Assembly (NCBI RefSeq): GCF_006438925.1
Contig: NZ_RCZA01000004.1
Location: forward strand, 450,959 to 514,958
From: Pseudomonas mandelii
GTDB taxonomy: Bacteria; Pseudomonadota; Gammaproteobacteria; Pseudomonadales; Pseudomonadaceae
Direction of reading: 5' to 3'
DNA length: 64,000 bases
Of this stretch, positions 36,409 through 46,340 are shown one piece after another; positions within the stretch are counted from its first letter, which is position 1, and every line of letters starts with the position of its first letter. Made by a program: the position numbers and the translations under genes. The notes beneath the pieces were generated by a model. It was not told where the DNA came from, searched no databases, and saw only the letters and a list, made by a program, of their open reading frames with translations.

Positions 36409-36486
36409 GAGGGCTCGTTCGCGGGCGGCGGTAGGAGAACTGCATCATGGCGCGGGCTGCGAATAAAAGGAAGCAGGCTAACGATA

Positions 36487-36571
36487 AGATCAAAAGATCG
36501 CAGCCTTCGGCAGCTCCTACATTGGAATGCGTCCCCTGTAGGAGCTGCCGAAGGCTGCGATCTATTGATCT
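36487..36571. repeat. REP pair, class 1
   Basis: Inverted copies of the same unit as at 35129, here with a 19-nt spacer, between the MFS start and the ybiT terminator. Confidence 0.9.
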
Positions 36572-36580
36572 TCAAGCAAT

Positions 36581-36609
36581 AAAAAGCCCCGTCACCAGGA
36601 CAGGGCTTT
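36581..36609 (-). terminator. Terminator of ybiT
   Basis: On the minus strand AAAGCCC pairs with GGGCTTT, followed by TTATT, 18 bp after the ybiT stop. Confidence 0.75.
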
Positions 36610-36626
36610 CCATTTTCAGCCGGTGC

Positions 36627-38216
36627 TTAGAACACAACGCCCTGGCTACGCAGGTAATCGTCATAGGTGCCGCTGAAGTCGATCACGCCGCTGGCGCTCA
36701 ACTCGATGATGCGGGTGGCCAGGGACGATACGAACTCACGGTCGTGGCTGACGAAGATCAGCGTGCCCGGGTAGTTCTCCAGCGCCAGGTTCAGCGCCTC
36801 GATGGATTCCATGTCCAAGTGGTTGGTCGGTTCGTCCATGATCAGCACGTTCGGCTTTTGCAGGATCAGCTTGCCGAACAGCATGCGACCTTGCTCACCA
36901 CCGGAGATGACCTTGACCGACTTGAGGATCTCGTCGTTGGAGAACAGCATACGGCCGAGGGTACCGCGAACGATTTGCTCGCCGCCCTGAGTCCACTGGC
37001 CCATCCAGTCGAACAGGTTGCAGTCGTCTTCGAAATCGTGCGCGTGGTCCTGGGCGTAGTAGCCCAGTTCCGCAGCGTCGGTCCACTTCACGGTACCGGC
37101 ATCCGGGGTCAGTTCATTGACCAGGGTGCGCAGCAGGGTGGTTTTACCGATACCGTTCGGGCCGATGATCGCCACGCGCTCGCCAGCTTCAACCTGGAAG
37201 CTGAAGTCCTTGAACAGTGTCTTGCCGTCGAAGCCTTTGGCCATGCGCTCGACGATGACCGCCTGACGGTGCAGCTTCTTGGTTTGTTCGAAACGGATGA
37301 ACGGGCTCACACGGCTCGAAGGCTTGACTTCGGCCAGTTGGATCTTGTCGATCGCCTTCGCGCGGGAAGTGGCCTGCTTGGCTTTCGAGGCGTTGGCCGA
37401 GAAGCGGCTGACGAACGATTGCAGTTCGGAGATCTGCGCTTTCTTCTTGGCGTTGTCCGACAGCAGTTGCTCGCGGGACTGGGTCGCCACGGTCATGTAC
37501 TCGTCGTAGTTGCCCGGGAACAGGCGCAGCTCGCCGTAATCCAGGTCAGCCATGTGGGTGCACACGCTGTTCAGGAAGTGACGGTCGTGAGAGATGATGA
37601 TCATCAGGCTGGAGCGCTGGGTCAGGATGTTTTCCAGCCAGCGGATGGTGTTGATGTCCAGGTGGTTGGTCGGTTCGTCGAGCAACAGCACTTCAGGATC
37701 GGAGAACAGCGCCTGAGCCAGCAATACGCGCAGTTTCCAGCCTGGGGACACTTCGCTCATCGGGCCGAAGTGCTGCTCGATGCCGATACCCAGGCCCAGC
37801 AACAGTTCGCCAGCACGGGATTCGGCGGTGTAGCCGTCCATTTCGGCGAACTCGGTTTCCAGCTCTGCAACGGCCATGCCGTCTTCTTCGGTCATTTCCG
37901 GCAGCGAGTAGATACGGTCGCGCTCGGCCTTGACCTTCCACAGCTCTTCGTGACCCATGATCACGGTATCGATCACGGTGAATTCTTCGTAGGCGAACTG
38001 GTCCTGGCGCAATTTACCCAGACGCACGTTCGGCTCGAGCATGACCTGGCCGCCGGACGGCTCGAGGTCATTGCCGAGGATTTTCATGAAAGTCGACTTG
38101 CCGCAACCGTTGGCGCCGATCAGGCCGTAGCGGTTACCCGCGGCGAATTTGACCGAAACGTTTTCGAATAGCGGCTTGGCGCCGAACTGCATCGTGATGT
38201 TAGCTGTAGAGATCAA
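36627..38216 (-). CDS. ybiT: ABC-F family ATPase YbiT
   Basis: A 529-residue soluble ABC-F protein with two ATPase domains and no membrane part. Walker A motifs are GANGCGKST and GPNGIGKTT, the signatures are [14 protein letters not shown] and SGGEQGRML, and both Walker B regions read LDEPTNHLD or MDEPTNHLD. Sequence follows E. coli YbiT closely ([21 protein letters not shown]). ABC-F proteins bind the ribosome E-site to relieve stalled states. The start appears to be TTG 38216 with AGGA 9 bp upstream, giving [12 protein letters not shown] like the E. coli N-terminus. Confidence 0.95.
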   Translation of the reverse strand: MISTANITMQFGAKPLFENVSVKFAAGNRYGLIGANGCGKSTFMKILGNDLEPSGGQVMLEPNVRLGKLRQDQFAYEEFTVIDTVIMGHEELWKVKAERDRIYSLPEMTEEDGMAVAELETEFAEMDGYTAESRAGELLLGLGIGIEQHFGPMSEVSPGWKLRVLLAQALFSDPEVLLLDEPTNHLDINTIRWLENILTQRSSLMIIISHDRHFLNSVCTHMADLDYGELRLFPGNYDEYMTVATQSREQLLSDNAKKKAQISELQSFVSRFSANASKAKQATSRAKAIDKIQLAEVKPSSRVSPFIRFEQTKKLHRQAVIVERMAKGFDGKTLFKDFSFQVEAGERVAIIGPNGIGKTTLLRTLVNELTPDAGTVKWTDAAELGYYAQDHAHDFEDDCNLFDWMGQWTQGGEQIVRGTLGRMLFSNDEILKSVKVISGGEQGRMLFGKLILQKPNVLIMDEPTNHLDMESIEALNLALENYPGTLIFVSHDREFVSSLATRIIELSASGVIDFSGTYDDYLRSQGVVF

Positions 38217-38713
38217 AGGTTTTTCCTGCGAAGCATTCAGAGTAGCTAGGGTTGCGGCAGTACCGATTCAGTACCCGTTTCCGGTTTTCGAACCACAGGA
38301 AATGCATCCCGGTCAGAAGCGGAAGGTCCATCTGGCAATAAGTGGACAGCAGCATATGGAGCGCTTGGCCCGAGTCGAAGTGCGCTGAGACGGGGTTCAT
38401 TCCCGTCATCAACCAAGGGGGGCGCGTAATGTTTGGCGGCGATTGTACTGGTCTGGCTCTTTAAACGATAGGGCGTTAAGGCCGCACGGCCACTTTGGCA
38501 GCATCAGTGGACAGATTTTCACAGTTGAAGGTTAACTATTGGTTACAAACTGTGGCTAAAATGCCATCTATCACCCGATGCCGACAGGCGGCATGGGCTC
38601 AAGGACGCGCCATCCGGGACCGTTGTTTCGTATTCAGACACTGCACAAGACCCTTGGGCCGATTGGCCGGCAAGGGACGCAGTTTGTTCACTTCTGACAT
38701 GTGACGATTTTTT
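38217..38713. other. Intergenic region between ybiT and lpxO
   Basis: About 500 bp holding the divergent promoters. A 70-codon minus-strand frame at 38200-38412 overlaps the ybiT start but has no ribosome site and no known relatives, so it is not called. No RNA gene or repeat recognised. Confidence 0.45.
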
Positions 38714-39613
38714 GTGAAATTGATCATTGCCGCTATTTACGTTGTTTCCATTGCGTACGTTCACTTGCACGGACGCGTGCGTCACAAGCTGGGCCGCCAA
38801 CTGAGCGACCACTCGACGTTTCTGGCGCCGATCAACTGTTTCCTTTATCTGTTCTCGAAGATCCCCAACAAGCCTTATCTGAACCCGGCAGACTTTCCCG
38901 ATCTGAGTCCGTTGCAAGACCATTGGGAAGAAATTCGCGCCGAGGGCCAGAACCTGCTCAGGGCCGGGGAGATCAAGCGCTCGAATCAGTACGACGACGT
39001 CGGCTTCAACTCGTTCTTCAAGACGGGCTGGAAACGTTTCTACCTGAAGTGGTATGGCGACAGCCATCCTTCGGCTATGAAACTCTGTCCGCGCACCACC
39101 GAACTGGTGCAAAGCATCGGCTCGATCAAGGCTGCGATGTTTGCCGAGCTGCCACCGGGTTCGAAACTGGTCCGTCACCGCGATCCGTATGCGGGTTCCT
39201 ACCGCTATCACCTGGGCCTGGCAACACCGAACGATGCCGGTTGCTATATCAACGTCGATGGCGAGAACTACCACTGGCGCGACGGTGAAGCGGTCATGTT
39301 CGATGAGACCTTCATTCATTACGCCGAAAACACCACCGAGCAGAACCGCATCATTCTGTTCTGCGACGTTGAGCGGCCGATGAAGTATCGCTGGACGGCG
39401 GCGTTCAATCGCTGGTTCAGCCGTAGCGTGATGGCGGCAGCGGGCGCGCCGAACGATGTGGGTGACAAGACCGGCGGTATCAACCGCTTGTTCACCAAAA
39501 TCTACAAGATTCGCCTGCGCGGCAAAGCGCTGAAGAAGCGCAACCGCAAGCTCTATTACCTGGAGAAGTGGGCGATTTTCGGTGGCCTGTTGGCGATTAT
39601 CGTTCTGATCTGA
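38714..39613 (+). CDS. lpxO: Lipid A hydroxylase LpxO
   Basis: A 299-residue Fe(II)/2-oxoglutarate dioxygenase of the aspartyl/asparaginyl beta-hydroxylase family. A membrane segment at about 3-18 and another at the C-terminus hold it in the inner membrane. The iron site is LVRHRDPYAGSYRYHLGL, with His and Asp, and FDETFIHYAEN with the distal His; the Arg for 2-oxoglutarate is in NRIILFCDVERP. LpxO adds a 2-hydroxyl to the secondary acyl chain of lipid A. The start is GTG 38714. A REP pair lies just downstream. Confidence 0.88.
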   Translation: MKLIIAAIYVVSIAYVHLHGRVRHKLGRQLSDHSTFLAPINCFLYLFSKIPNKPYLNPADFPDLSPLQDHWEEIRAEGQNLLRAGEIKRSNQYDDVGFNSFFKTGWKRFYLKWYGDSHPSAMKLCPRTTELVQSIGSIKAAMFAELPPGSKLVRHRDPYAGSYRYHLGLATPNDAGCYINVDGENYHWRDGEAVMFDETFIHYAENTTEQNRIILFCDVERPMKYRWTAAFNRWFSRSVMAAAGAPNDVGDKTGGINRLFTKIYKIRLRGKALKKRNRKLYYLEKWAIFGGLLAIIVLI

Positions 39614-39636
39614 GTTTTGCGTTACGTCGGAAGACG

Positions 39637-39704
39637 CCATCGCGAGCAAGCTCGCTCCCACAGTTAACCGCGATCACCTGTGGGAGCGAGCTTGCTCGCG
39701 ATGG
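39637..39704. repeat. REP pair, class 2
   Basis: Inverted copies of CCATCGCGAGCAAGCTCGCT (27-bp arms) separated by 14 nt, between the convergent lpxO and ku genes. Confidence 0.9.
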
Positions 39705-39733
39705 GGCCATAACATCCACCGCAAAACCATCAA

Positions 39734-40582
39734 TCAGCCACGAGAAGTCTTCGTGGCTTTTTTGTTTGGGGCCGGCTTCGTTTTGCCCGTGCTCTTGCCG
39801 CCGAGGCTGCGTTTAAGCAGCTCGGTCAGATCGATAACGTCTGCGGTTTTGCGCTCCTCTTCGTCAGTCGCCGTTTCGACATCTTCGATTTTTCCTTCGT
39901 TGGCCTTTTTCTCCACCAAGGCCATGATCTTGTCTTCAAAACTGTCGCGATAATCCTCGGGTTTCCAGTCTGCGCTCATGTCTTGAACCAGTCGTTTGGC
40001 CATGTCGAGTTCACCTTTGGCCAGTTCGGGCTTGGTGACTTCACTGCCCAACTCAAGCGTATCCAGACTTCGCACTTCGGCAGGCCAGCGCAGCATCACC
40101 AATACCATCGCCGATTCCAGCGGCATCAGCGCGGCAAGGTGTTGGCGCGTGTGCAGCACAACATGAGCCAGGGCGACTTTATTGGTTTTGCTTAACGTTT
40201 CGCGCAACAGCGCATAGACCTTGCCACCGCGTTTATCCGGCGCGAGGTAGTAGGGCGTATCGATGTTTTGCAGGGGGATCTGCTCGCTGTCGACAAAGGA
40301 AAAGATGTCGATGGTCTGAGTGGACAGAGGGTGCGCCGACTTGATTTCCTCTTCGCTGAGGACCACATACCGACCCTTTTCATACTGCACACCTTTAACG
40401 ATGTGTTCCTTGGTCACTTCCTTGCCGGTGACCTTGTTGACGCGCTTGTAGCCCACCGGGTCCATGCTGCGGCTGTCGAGCCAGTCGAAATCCACCCCTT
40501 GCGAGGACGTCGCCGAGACCAGCGCCACAGGGATATGCACCAGACCGAAACTGATCGCGCCTTTCCAGATTGCCCGTGCCAT
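39734..40582 (-). CDS. ku: Ku protein for non-homologous end joining
   Basis: A 282-residue bacterial Ku. It opens with MARAIWKGAISFGLVHIPVA, has SMDPVGYKRVNKVTGKEV, and ends in a lysine-rich tail after LTELLKRSLGGK. Homodimers ring broken DNA ends and recruit ligase LigD, which is not in this window. The start is ATG 40582; an in-frame extension beyond it lacks the family N-terminus. Bacterial NHEJ is used mostly in stationary phase or desiccation. Confidence 0.95.
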   Translation of the reverse strand: MARAIWKGAISFGLVHIPVALVSATSSQGVDFDWLDSRSMDPVGYKRVNKVTGKEVTKEHIVKGVQYEKGRYVVLSEEEIKSAHPLSTQTIDIFSFVDSEQIPLQNIDTPYYLAPDKRGGKVYALLRETLSKTNKVALAHVVLHTRQHLAALMPLESAMVLVMLRWPAEVRSLDTLELGSEVTKPELAKGELDMAKRLVQDMSADWKPEDYRDSFEDKIMALVEKKANEGKIEDVETATDEEERKTADVIDLTELLKRSLGGKSTGKTKPAPNKKATKTSRG

Positions 40583-40785
40583 GGTCGTCTTCTCGCGAGT
40601 GATGTTCAGGTGACCTGTGCCGCTGTGCAAAAGTTTCAGCAGGCTGCGACCCGGTCCTGCGGGCGTATCGGCGGTCGGGTCAACTCGTGTTACATCTTGT
40701 GAAGGAGGTTTTAGTTAACAAATCCGAACCCCGGGCGTAGCGTGATATCGAAGTTCCTATCCACGCTGATGTCGAGAGGCACCCC

Positions 40786-41142
40786 ATGAACAGATTTGTG
40801 CTCGGCTGCACCGCGTTGGCGTTGAGTGGCGTGCTGAGCAATCTGGCCCAGGCTGACACCGCATCGCCACCTTCTTCATTGCTGTTGGCCCAGAGCCCAA
40901 CGGGCCAGACCAGCAATCCTTACAACAGCCCGATTCGCCGGGCCAATCCCAACAGCATGCAAGGCACGCAACCCAGCGCGCCGGCCATTCGTGGGCCGAA
41001 CACAGTGCCCGTGCCGCGGCCACCGACCCTTGATAATGGTGGCATCGGCAACCGTTATCCCCAAGACCGGTCGCATCCCGCCACCCCACCGAAATTCATT
41101 CCCAACCCACCTCATCGGGACGCAGACACCAGCAACCGTTGA
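40786..41142 (+). CDS. Small exported proline-rich protein
   Basis: A 118-residue protein with a signal peptide (1-23, ending AQA) and a low-complexity Pro/Asn-rich mature part (SPIRRANPNSMQGTQPSAPA). No family recognised. It lies 51 bp upstream of the aldose dehydrogenase gene on the same strand and may be co-transcribed. It is probably periplasmic or envelope-associated. Confidence 0.65.
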   Translation: MNRFVLGCTALALSGVLSNLAQADTASPPSSLLLAQSPTGQTSNPYNSPIRRANPNSMQGTQPSAPAIRGPNTVPVPRPPTLDNGGIGNRYPQDRSHPATPPKFIPNPPHRDADTSNR

Positions 41143-41193
41143 ACGGCACGACAGCGATCTTGCCAGCCATTCGAACGACAAAAGGAATCGTGC

Positions 41194-42345
41194 ATGTTGC
41201 GTAAAACCCTTCTGGCCACACTGTGCGCCAGCGCACTGATCACCGTCACGGCGCCCGTTTTCGCAGCGCCAACCCAGAATTTTAAAAGCGAGCAGGGCAC
41301 CCTTGAGGTGACGACAATGACCAAGGGGCTCGAACATCCTTGGGCTTTGGCGTTTCTTCCCGATCGCCAAGGGATGCTGGTGACCGAACGGCCCGGCAAC
41401 CTGCGGGTGGTCAGCGCCGACGGTAAACTTTCCGCTCCGCTCAGTGGCGTGCCAAAGGTTTGGGCCAAAGGGCAGGGCGGCTTGCTGGATGTGGTGTTGT
41501 CGCCCGACTTCAAGCAAGACCGCACAGTCTATCTGTCGTATGCCGAAGGGGGTGGTGAGGGCGACAAGGCCGGGACGGCGGTCGGGCGCGGACGTTTGTC
41601 CGACGACCTGACGGCCCTCAAGGATTTCAAAGTGATCTTCCGTCAGGAACCCAAGCTTTCAGTCGGTAACCACTTCGGCTCCAGGTTGGTGTTTGATCGC
41701 GACGGCTATCTGTTTATCACCCTTGGCGAGAACAATGACCGGCCGACCGCCCAAGACCTCGACAAGCTGCAAGGCAAGGTCGTGCGGATCTACCCGGACG
41801 GCAAGGTGCCGGATGACAATCCCTTTGTCGGTCAGGCCGGCGTACGCCCGGAAATCTGGTCCTACGGTCATCGCAATCCACAAGGCGCGGCGCTCAATCC
41901 CTGGACCGGCACCCTCTGGGAAAACGAGCACGGTCCCCAGGGTGGCGATGAAATCAACATCATCGAGCGAGGCAAGAACTATGGCTGGCCGATGGCAACC
42001 CATGGCATCAACTATTCCGGCCAGCCGATACCGGAAGCCAAGGGCAAGTCCGCCGAAGGCACCGTCGCCCCGCACCATGTCTGGGAAAAGTCCCCCGGCC
42101 TCAGCGGCATGGCGTTCTACGACGCTGACCGCTTCAAGGCCTGGCAGCACAACGTGTTTATCGGCGCGTTAGTGAGCCAGGAGTTGATCCGCTTGCAGTT
42201 CGATGGCGACAGGGTGGTTCACGAAGAGCGCTTGCTGGGCGAACTCAACAAGCGCATTCGCGATGTGCGGCAAGGGCCGGACGGGTATTTGTATGTGTTG
42301 ACCGATGAGGACGATGGGGCCCTGTACAAGATCGGACTGAAGTAA
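41194..42345 (+). CDS. yliI: PQQ-dependent aldose sugar dehydrogenase (YliI/Asd type)
   Basis: A 383-residue periplasmic protein with signal peptide 1-24 (ending VFA) and a six-bladed propeller. Motifs are GLEHPWALAFLPD, the catalytic-site GNHFGSRLVFDRDGYLFI, YGHRNPQGAALNP and ENEHGPQGGDEIN, which with RDVRQGPDGYLYVLTD bind PQQ and calcium in YliI-type enzymes. It oxidises aldoses to lactones with electrons passed to the respiratory chain. AAAGGAATC lies before the ATG. A REP pair follows. Confidence 0.92.
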   Translation: MLRKTLLATLCASALITVTAPVFAAPTQNFKSEQGTLEVTTMTKGLEHPWALAFLPDRQGMLVTERPGNLRVVSADGKLSAPLSGVPKVWAKGQGGLLDVVLSPDFKQDRTVYLSYAEGGGEGDKAGTAVGRGRLSDDLTALKDFKVIFRQEPKLSVGNHFGSRLVFDRDGYLFITLGENNDRPTAQDLDKLQGKVVRIYPDGKVPDDNPFVGQAGVRPEIWSYGHRNPQGAALNPWTGTLWENEHGPQGGDEINIIERGKNYGWPMATHGINYSGQPIPEAKGKSAEGTVAPHHVWEKSPGLSGMAFYDADRFKAWQHNVFIGALVSQELIRLQFDGDRVVHEERLLGELNKRIRDVRQGPDGYLYVLTDEDDGALYKIGLK

Positions 42346-42351
42346 CCGATT

Positions 42352-42488
42352 CCTGTAGCAGCTGGCGAAGCCTGCGTTCGGCTGCGCAGCAGTCGCCAAC
42401 CCGGTCACCTCGGTCTAACTGAACCACCGTGGTGGATGGTTTTACGACTGCTGCGCAGCCGAACGCAGGCTTCGCCAGCTGCTACAGG
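42352..42488. repeat. Inverted REP pair, class 3
   Basis: Arms of about 43 bp based on GTAGCAGCTGGCGAAGCCTG, facing each other around a 50-nt spacer. The unit differs from the other two REP classes in the window. It lies between convergent genes. Confidence 0.88.
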
Positions 42489-42499
42489 GATTGTGACAC

Positions 42500-43597
42500 T
42501 CATGATCGGGCGTACAGGACCACTGCCGCACGCAACTTGCCTCGTCCGAAGCTGCTCATCTTGTCGAACTCCCCATGGCTGACCGGCAAATGCTGGCAGT
42601 CCATGGGTTGGCGATGCTGGCTGTGGTCGACATCCGGGTCATGCAGGTAAACGAACTCTTCATCGCAATCGGTGACGATCACCCAATGCGGCGATTTGGA
42701 ACGTGTCAGGCGGTAGCTGCTGATGAGTACCAGCGGCTGCCCGCCACCGTTCAGTAAACCCGGAAGATCCAGCGGCCCGCCGATCACCTGTTCGACGTCA
42801 GTGGTGTGCAGCTGCGCCGTAAACTCCTCGTGCACCAGGCGCATTACCTCTTTTTTATGCGCATCGCGTACGCCATCGAGAAACAGTGGCCCGGTCATGC
42901 TCAGTTGCAGTCGCACCCGAAACCCTCTTTGCCATGCCGCCAGCGCCAAGCCTTGAGGGCTGCAGCCACCATGGCCGGAGGTCATGAACACGGTGGTCGC
43001 TTCGCGCCAGATCTGCAGTTCTTCGCGACGCTCCGGCACGCGATCCGCTTGCAGCGCGCCCATGGCCATCAGTAGACAGGCCGGGCCGCAGGTGAAATCG
43101 GTGGTCTGCGGGTACCAGGGCACCTTGATGTTGCGTGAGTCGCGGTGCTGGAGGATGCGCTTCTCCAGTCGCAGCGCGTCGGCGTGGTCCTGGTAATAGT
43201 CGTGAATCAGTGCAAAGCGTCGATAACCATTGCGCTCATACAGGGCAATCGCTGCCGGGTTGTCGATGCGTACTTCCAGCCGCAGGTAGGCGCAGTCGTG
43301 CTCAAGGGCGCAGGCCTCGACGCGTTCGAGCAACTGCCTGCCCAGGCCGCTGCCGCGCGCGTCGGTGGCGATCGCAATCGAGTAAAGACGCGCCAGGGAA
43401 GTGCCCCGGTGAAACAGCACCACGGCGTAACCGACCAGGTGCTCGCCACGCTGGGCCACCAGCAGTTGCCCGTGGGCCCGCGTGATCATCCATTGAAAAC
43501 TGCGACGGTTAAGCCGATCCGTGGTGAAACAGTGTTGTTCGAGTTCCAGCAGCGCCGGTAAGTCTTCAACGACCGCCAAGCGAAAAACCAGATTCAT
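42500..43597 (-). CDS. GNAT acetyltransferase fused to a C39-like peptidase
   Basis: A 365-residue fusion. Residues 1-145 are a GNAT acetyltransferase with the acetyl-CoA loop ATDARGSGLGRQLLE. Residues 155-365 are a papain-like C39-type domain with active-site Cys in DFTCGPACLLMAMGAL and His in SPHWVIVTDCDEEFVYLHDPD. The start at 43597 gives the GNAT N-terminus. It is divergent from the RimK-like ligase gene. This domain pair beside a RimK-like ATP-grasp protein has been predicted by comparative genomics to make and process a peptide modification; the product is not known. Confidence 0.88.
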   Translation of the reverse strand: MNLVFRLAVVEDLPALLELEQHCFTTDRLNRRSFQWMITRAHGQLLVAQRGEHLVGYAVVLFHRGTSLARLYSIAIATDARGSGLGRQLLERVEACALEHDCAYLRLEVRIDNPAAIALYERNGYRRFALIHDYYQDHADALRLEKRILQHRDSRNIKVPWYPQTTDFTCGPACLLMAMGALQADRVPERREELQIWREATTVFMTSGHGGCSPQGLALAAWQRGFRVRLQLSMTGPLFLDGVRDAHKKEVMRLVHEEFTAQLHTTDVEQVIGGPLDLPGLLNGGGQPLVLISSYRLTRSKSPHWVIVTDCDEEFVYLHDPDVDHSQHRQPMDCQHLPVSHGEFDKMSSFGRGKLRAAVVLYARS

Positions 43598-43689
43598 ATG
43601 ACCACCGTAAAAGTTGCGTAACGAAACGGGACTTTCTAAAAAGTTCGTGCTTAATAGGAAAGGTCTTGTTCTCCAACGGATCAATCACT

Positions 43690-45264
43690 ATGTCAGCGGT
43701 ACTGGGTCATTGGCGCGAAGTATCCGAGCAAACTTTGCCGGCAGCAACTTATTTAAATGACGGTGTTAGAACTTCCAGCCAGTTGATTATCATCGTCGAA
43801 CGCAAGGAAGACTGGACCTCCTACTTCCCCAGTGAAGACATCGTGACGGCTCAGGAATACCTCGAAAAAACCCGTGATGACGAGCGGGGCAAGCGGATCC
43901 AGGTGATCAACCTGTGCCGCAGCTACAAGTACCTGGGGCACGGTTACTATTGCTCGCTACTGGCCGAAGCCCGTGGACACAAGGTGATTCCGTCGGTGCG
44001 GACCATCAGCGAACTGACTCGAAAATCCTTGTACGGCCTGGCCCTGGATGATCTGGATAAAACCCTGGAAAAAGCCCTCAGTCATCATCTTTACAGCGAT
44101 ACCGAAGGCTTTACCTTGACACTGTACTTTGGCAAGACTCATATCGAGCCGTTACAGGATCTGGCGCGACAGTTGTTTGAAGTATTTCCGTGTCCGATAT
44201 TACTAGTTGAATTTCGTCGAACTAACGGCTGGCACATTGAAGGGATAAAGTCCGGCGCCTTACATAAGTTACGCGAAGATCAGGAAGACCAGTTCGCCAA
44301 CTCCCTGGACAGTTTCAGCCGCAAGATCTGGCGCGTGCCGCGTTCCCGGCGTTTGGCCCGTTATGACCTGGCCATCCTGCACGATCCCCAAGAAGCGTTG
44401 CCGCCGTCCAATGCCAAGGCGCTGGACAACTTCGTCAGGGTTGGCAAGACGTTGGGCATCGACGTCGAACTGATCGAGCGCAAGGACTATGCACGTATTG
44501 CCGAATACGACGGGTTGCTGATCCGCGAGACCACAAGCGTCGACAACCACACCTACCGCTTCGCCAAGAAAGCCGAGAGCGAAGGGTTGGTGGTGATGGA
44601 CGATCCGGCGTCGATTCTGCGTTGCACCAACAAGGTGTACCTGACCGATCTGCTCAAGAGCCACCAACTGGGTATGCCCGCCACCGAAATTCTCTATAAA
44701 GAGCGACCGGAAGACTTCGAGCGGGTTGGCGAGCGCCTCGGTTTCCCGTTGGTGTTGAAGATCCCCGACGGCTGTTTCTCTCGGGGTGTGATCAAGGTCG
44801 AAAGCCAGCAAGCCTTGCTCGAAGCCACGGCCGAACTGTTCGAGCATTCGGTACTATTGCTGGCTCAGGAATTCTTCTACACCGAATACGACTGGCGCAT
44901 CGGCGTGCTCAACCGCAAACCCATCTTTGCCTGCCAGTACTTCATGTCCAAGGGCCATTGGCAGATCTACAACCACAAGGCAAAGGGCCAGGACATCAAT
45001 GGCGAATGCCGTACCTTGGCGGTTCACGAAGCACCGCGGGCGGTGGTGGAGCTGGCGGTGAAGACCGCGAACCTGATCGGCGATGGCCTCTACGGTGTCG
45101 ACCTCAAGCAGTCCGGCGACAAAGTGGTGGTGATCGAGGTCAACGACAACCCGAACATGGACGCCGGCATCGAAGACGCTTACTTGCAGGACGATCTGTA
45201 TTCACTGGTGCTGGAAGAGTTCGTCCGTCGCCTGGAACTCAAGCGCCGCGGCCAGGCCTGGTGA
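43690..45264 (+). CDS. RimK-like ATP-grasp ligase with RLAN domain
   Basis: A 524-residue protein. The first 220 residues match the RimK-like N-terminal (RLAN) domain (SQLIIIVERKEDWTSYFPSE). The C-terminal half is an ATP-grasp ligase with MDDPASILRCTNKVYL, KIPDGCFSRGVIKV for ATP binding and the metal site VIEVNDNPNMDAGIED. RimK-type enzymes join amino acids to peptide or protein ends using ATP. It is divergent from the GNAT/C39 gene and followed 7 bp later by a CorA-like gene. The start is ATG 43690. Confidence 0.88.
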   Translation: MSAVLGHWREVSEQTLPAATYLNDGVRTSSQLIIIVERKEDWTSYFPSEDIVTAQEYLEKTRDDERGKRIQVINLCRSYKYLGHGYYCSLLAEARGHKVIPSVRTISELTRKSLYGLALDDLDKTLEKALSHHLYSDTEGFTLTLYFGKTHIEPLQDLARQLFEVFPCPILLVEFRRTNGWHIEGIKSGALHKLREDQEDQFANSLDSFSRKIWRVPRSRRLARYDLAILHDPQEALPPSNAKALDNFVRVGKTLGIDVELIERKDYARIAEYDGLLIRETTSVDNHTYRFAKKAESEGLVVMDDPASILRCTNKVYLTDLLKSHQLGMPATEILYKERPEDFERVGERLGFPLVLKIPDGCFSRGVIKVESQQALLEATAELFEHSVLLLAQEFFYTEYDWRIGVLNRKPIFACQYFMSKGHWQIYNHKAKGQDINGECRTLAVHEAPRAVVELAVKTANLIGDGLYGVDLKQSGDKVVVIEVNDNPNMDAGIEDAYLQDDLYSLVLEEFVRRLELKRRGQAW

Positions 45265-45271
45265 GCTGCGG

Positions 45272-46195
45272 ATGATCAAGAGCTTTCAACTGATCCACGG
45301 AGTCCTGCACAAAGTCGAACGGCTGGACGCCGAAGTGATGTTGTTCAGCAATCCCGATGCGGCCGAACGGGATCTGCTGCACAGCCATTTCAAAGTCGAT
45401 GAACACGCCCTGGCCTCGGCCCTGGACCCCGACGAAGTGTCACGAATCGAGTTTCACCCCGACAACCTGTTCCTGATCTGGAAACGCCCGGAAAACTATT
45501 CCGGTGCCGGCAGCCTGGCTTTTGAAGTGTCGTCCTGCGGTTTGCTGTTTTCCGAGCATCGTTTGCTGGTGATCGCCACCGATGACTCGCCGCTGCAAGG
45601 GCTCGGCACCCGGCAGCGGCTGAACACACCGCTGGATGTGTTGCTGGATTTGTTGTTCAACAACATCCATCACTACTTGGGCCACTTGAAGGTGATCAAA
45701 CTGGTTGCCCGTGAGTTGCAGCAAAAATTCAATGCTTCGATGGAAAACCAGCACCTGATCCAGATGTTCAACCTCAGCGAGAGCCTGATCTATTACATCA
45801 ATGCCATCCACAGCAACGGCGCGGTCCTGACCCGGCTGCGCAACCACGCGGAAAAGGAACACTTCAGCGCCCAGGCCATTGGCCTGATCGACGACCTGAT
45901 CATCGAAAACAATCAGTGCTACAAACAGGCGGAAATCTACTCCACGGTGTTCTCCGGGCTGATCGACGCCCGGGGCAACCTGATGAACAACAGCATGAAC
46001 AACCTGCTGCGCAAACTGACGTTGATCAATGTGGTGTTTCTGCCGCTGAACCTGATTGCAAGTATCGGCGGCATGTCCGAGTTCAGCATGATGACGGCGG
46101 GCGTGCCGTGGTGGGTTTCGTATCCGTTGTTTCTGACCGCGATGATAATGGGGGCTGGAGTGATGGTGCTCGGGCTCAGGCGGTTGGCGAAATAA
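45272..46195 (+). CDS. CorA/ZntB family divalent-cation transporter
   Basis: A 307-residue protein with a large cytoplasmic domain and two C-terminal membrane helices (LINVVFLPLNLIASIGG and PWWVSYPLFLTAMIMGAGVM). The pore loop reads GMS where CorA has the GMN signature. The family imports Mg, Co or Zn as a homopentamer. It starts 7 bp after the ligase stop, so the two are co-expressed, which suggests the ligase pathway needs a metal or that the operon responds to one. Confidence 0.85.
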   Translation: MIKSFQLIHGVLHKVERLDAEVMLFSNPDAAERDLLHSHFKVDEHALASALDPDEVSRIEFHPDNLFLIWKRPENYSGAGSLAFEVSSCGLLFSEHRLLVIATDDSPLQGLGTRQRLNTPLDVLLDLLFNNIHHYLGHLKVIKLVARELQQKFNASMENQHLIQMFNLSESLIYYINAIHSNGAVLTRLRNHAEKEHFSAQAIGLIDDLIIENNQCYKQAEIYSTVFSGLIDARGNLMNNSMNNLLRKLTLINVVFLPLNLIASIGGMSEFSMMTAGVPWWVSYPLFLTAMIMGAGVMVLGLRRLAK

Positions 46196-46215
46196 ATTTG
46201 GCGGCTGTCAGATCG

Positions 46216-46313
46216 CCTTCGCGAGCAAGCTCGCTCCCACATTTTGATCAGGGTGTACGCAAGTTCCGAGTCCGCTACAGAACCCTTGTGGGAGCGGGCT
46301 TGCCCGCGATGGC
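46216..46313. repeat. REP pair, class 2
   Basis: Inverted copies of the TGTGGGAGCGAGCTTGCTCG unit, one slightly diverged (TGTGGGAGCGGGCTTGCCCG), separated by about 45 nt. Confidence 0.85.
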
Positions 46314-46340
46314 AATCTCAAAAGCACTACAAATCCAGGA

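Noticed and set aside
36447..38171. A 574-codon plus-strand frame opposite ybiT
   Set aside because: It is the complement of a highly conserved ABC-F gene with all ATPase motifs. The protein in this frame resembles no family and arises from GC-rich codon bias.
38200..38412. A 70-codon frame overlapping the ybiT start, considered as a regulatory upstream ORF
   Set aside because: It has no ribosome site and no recognisable relatives. Its overlap with the ybiT start alone is too little to call it.
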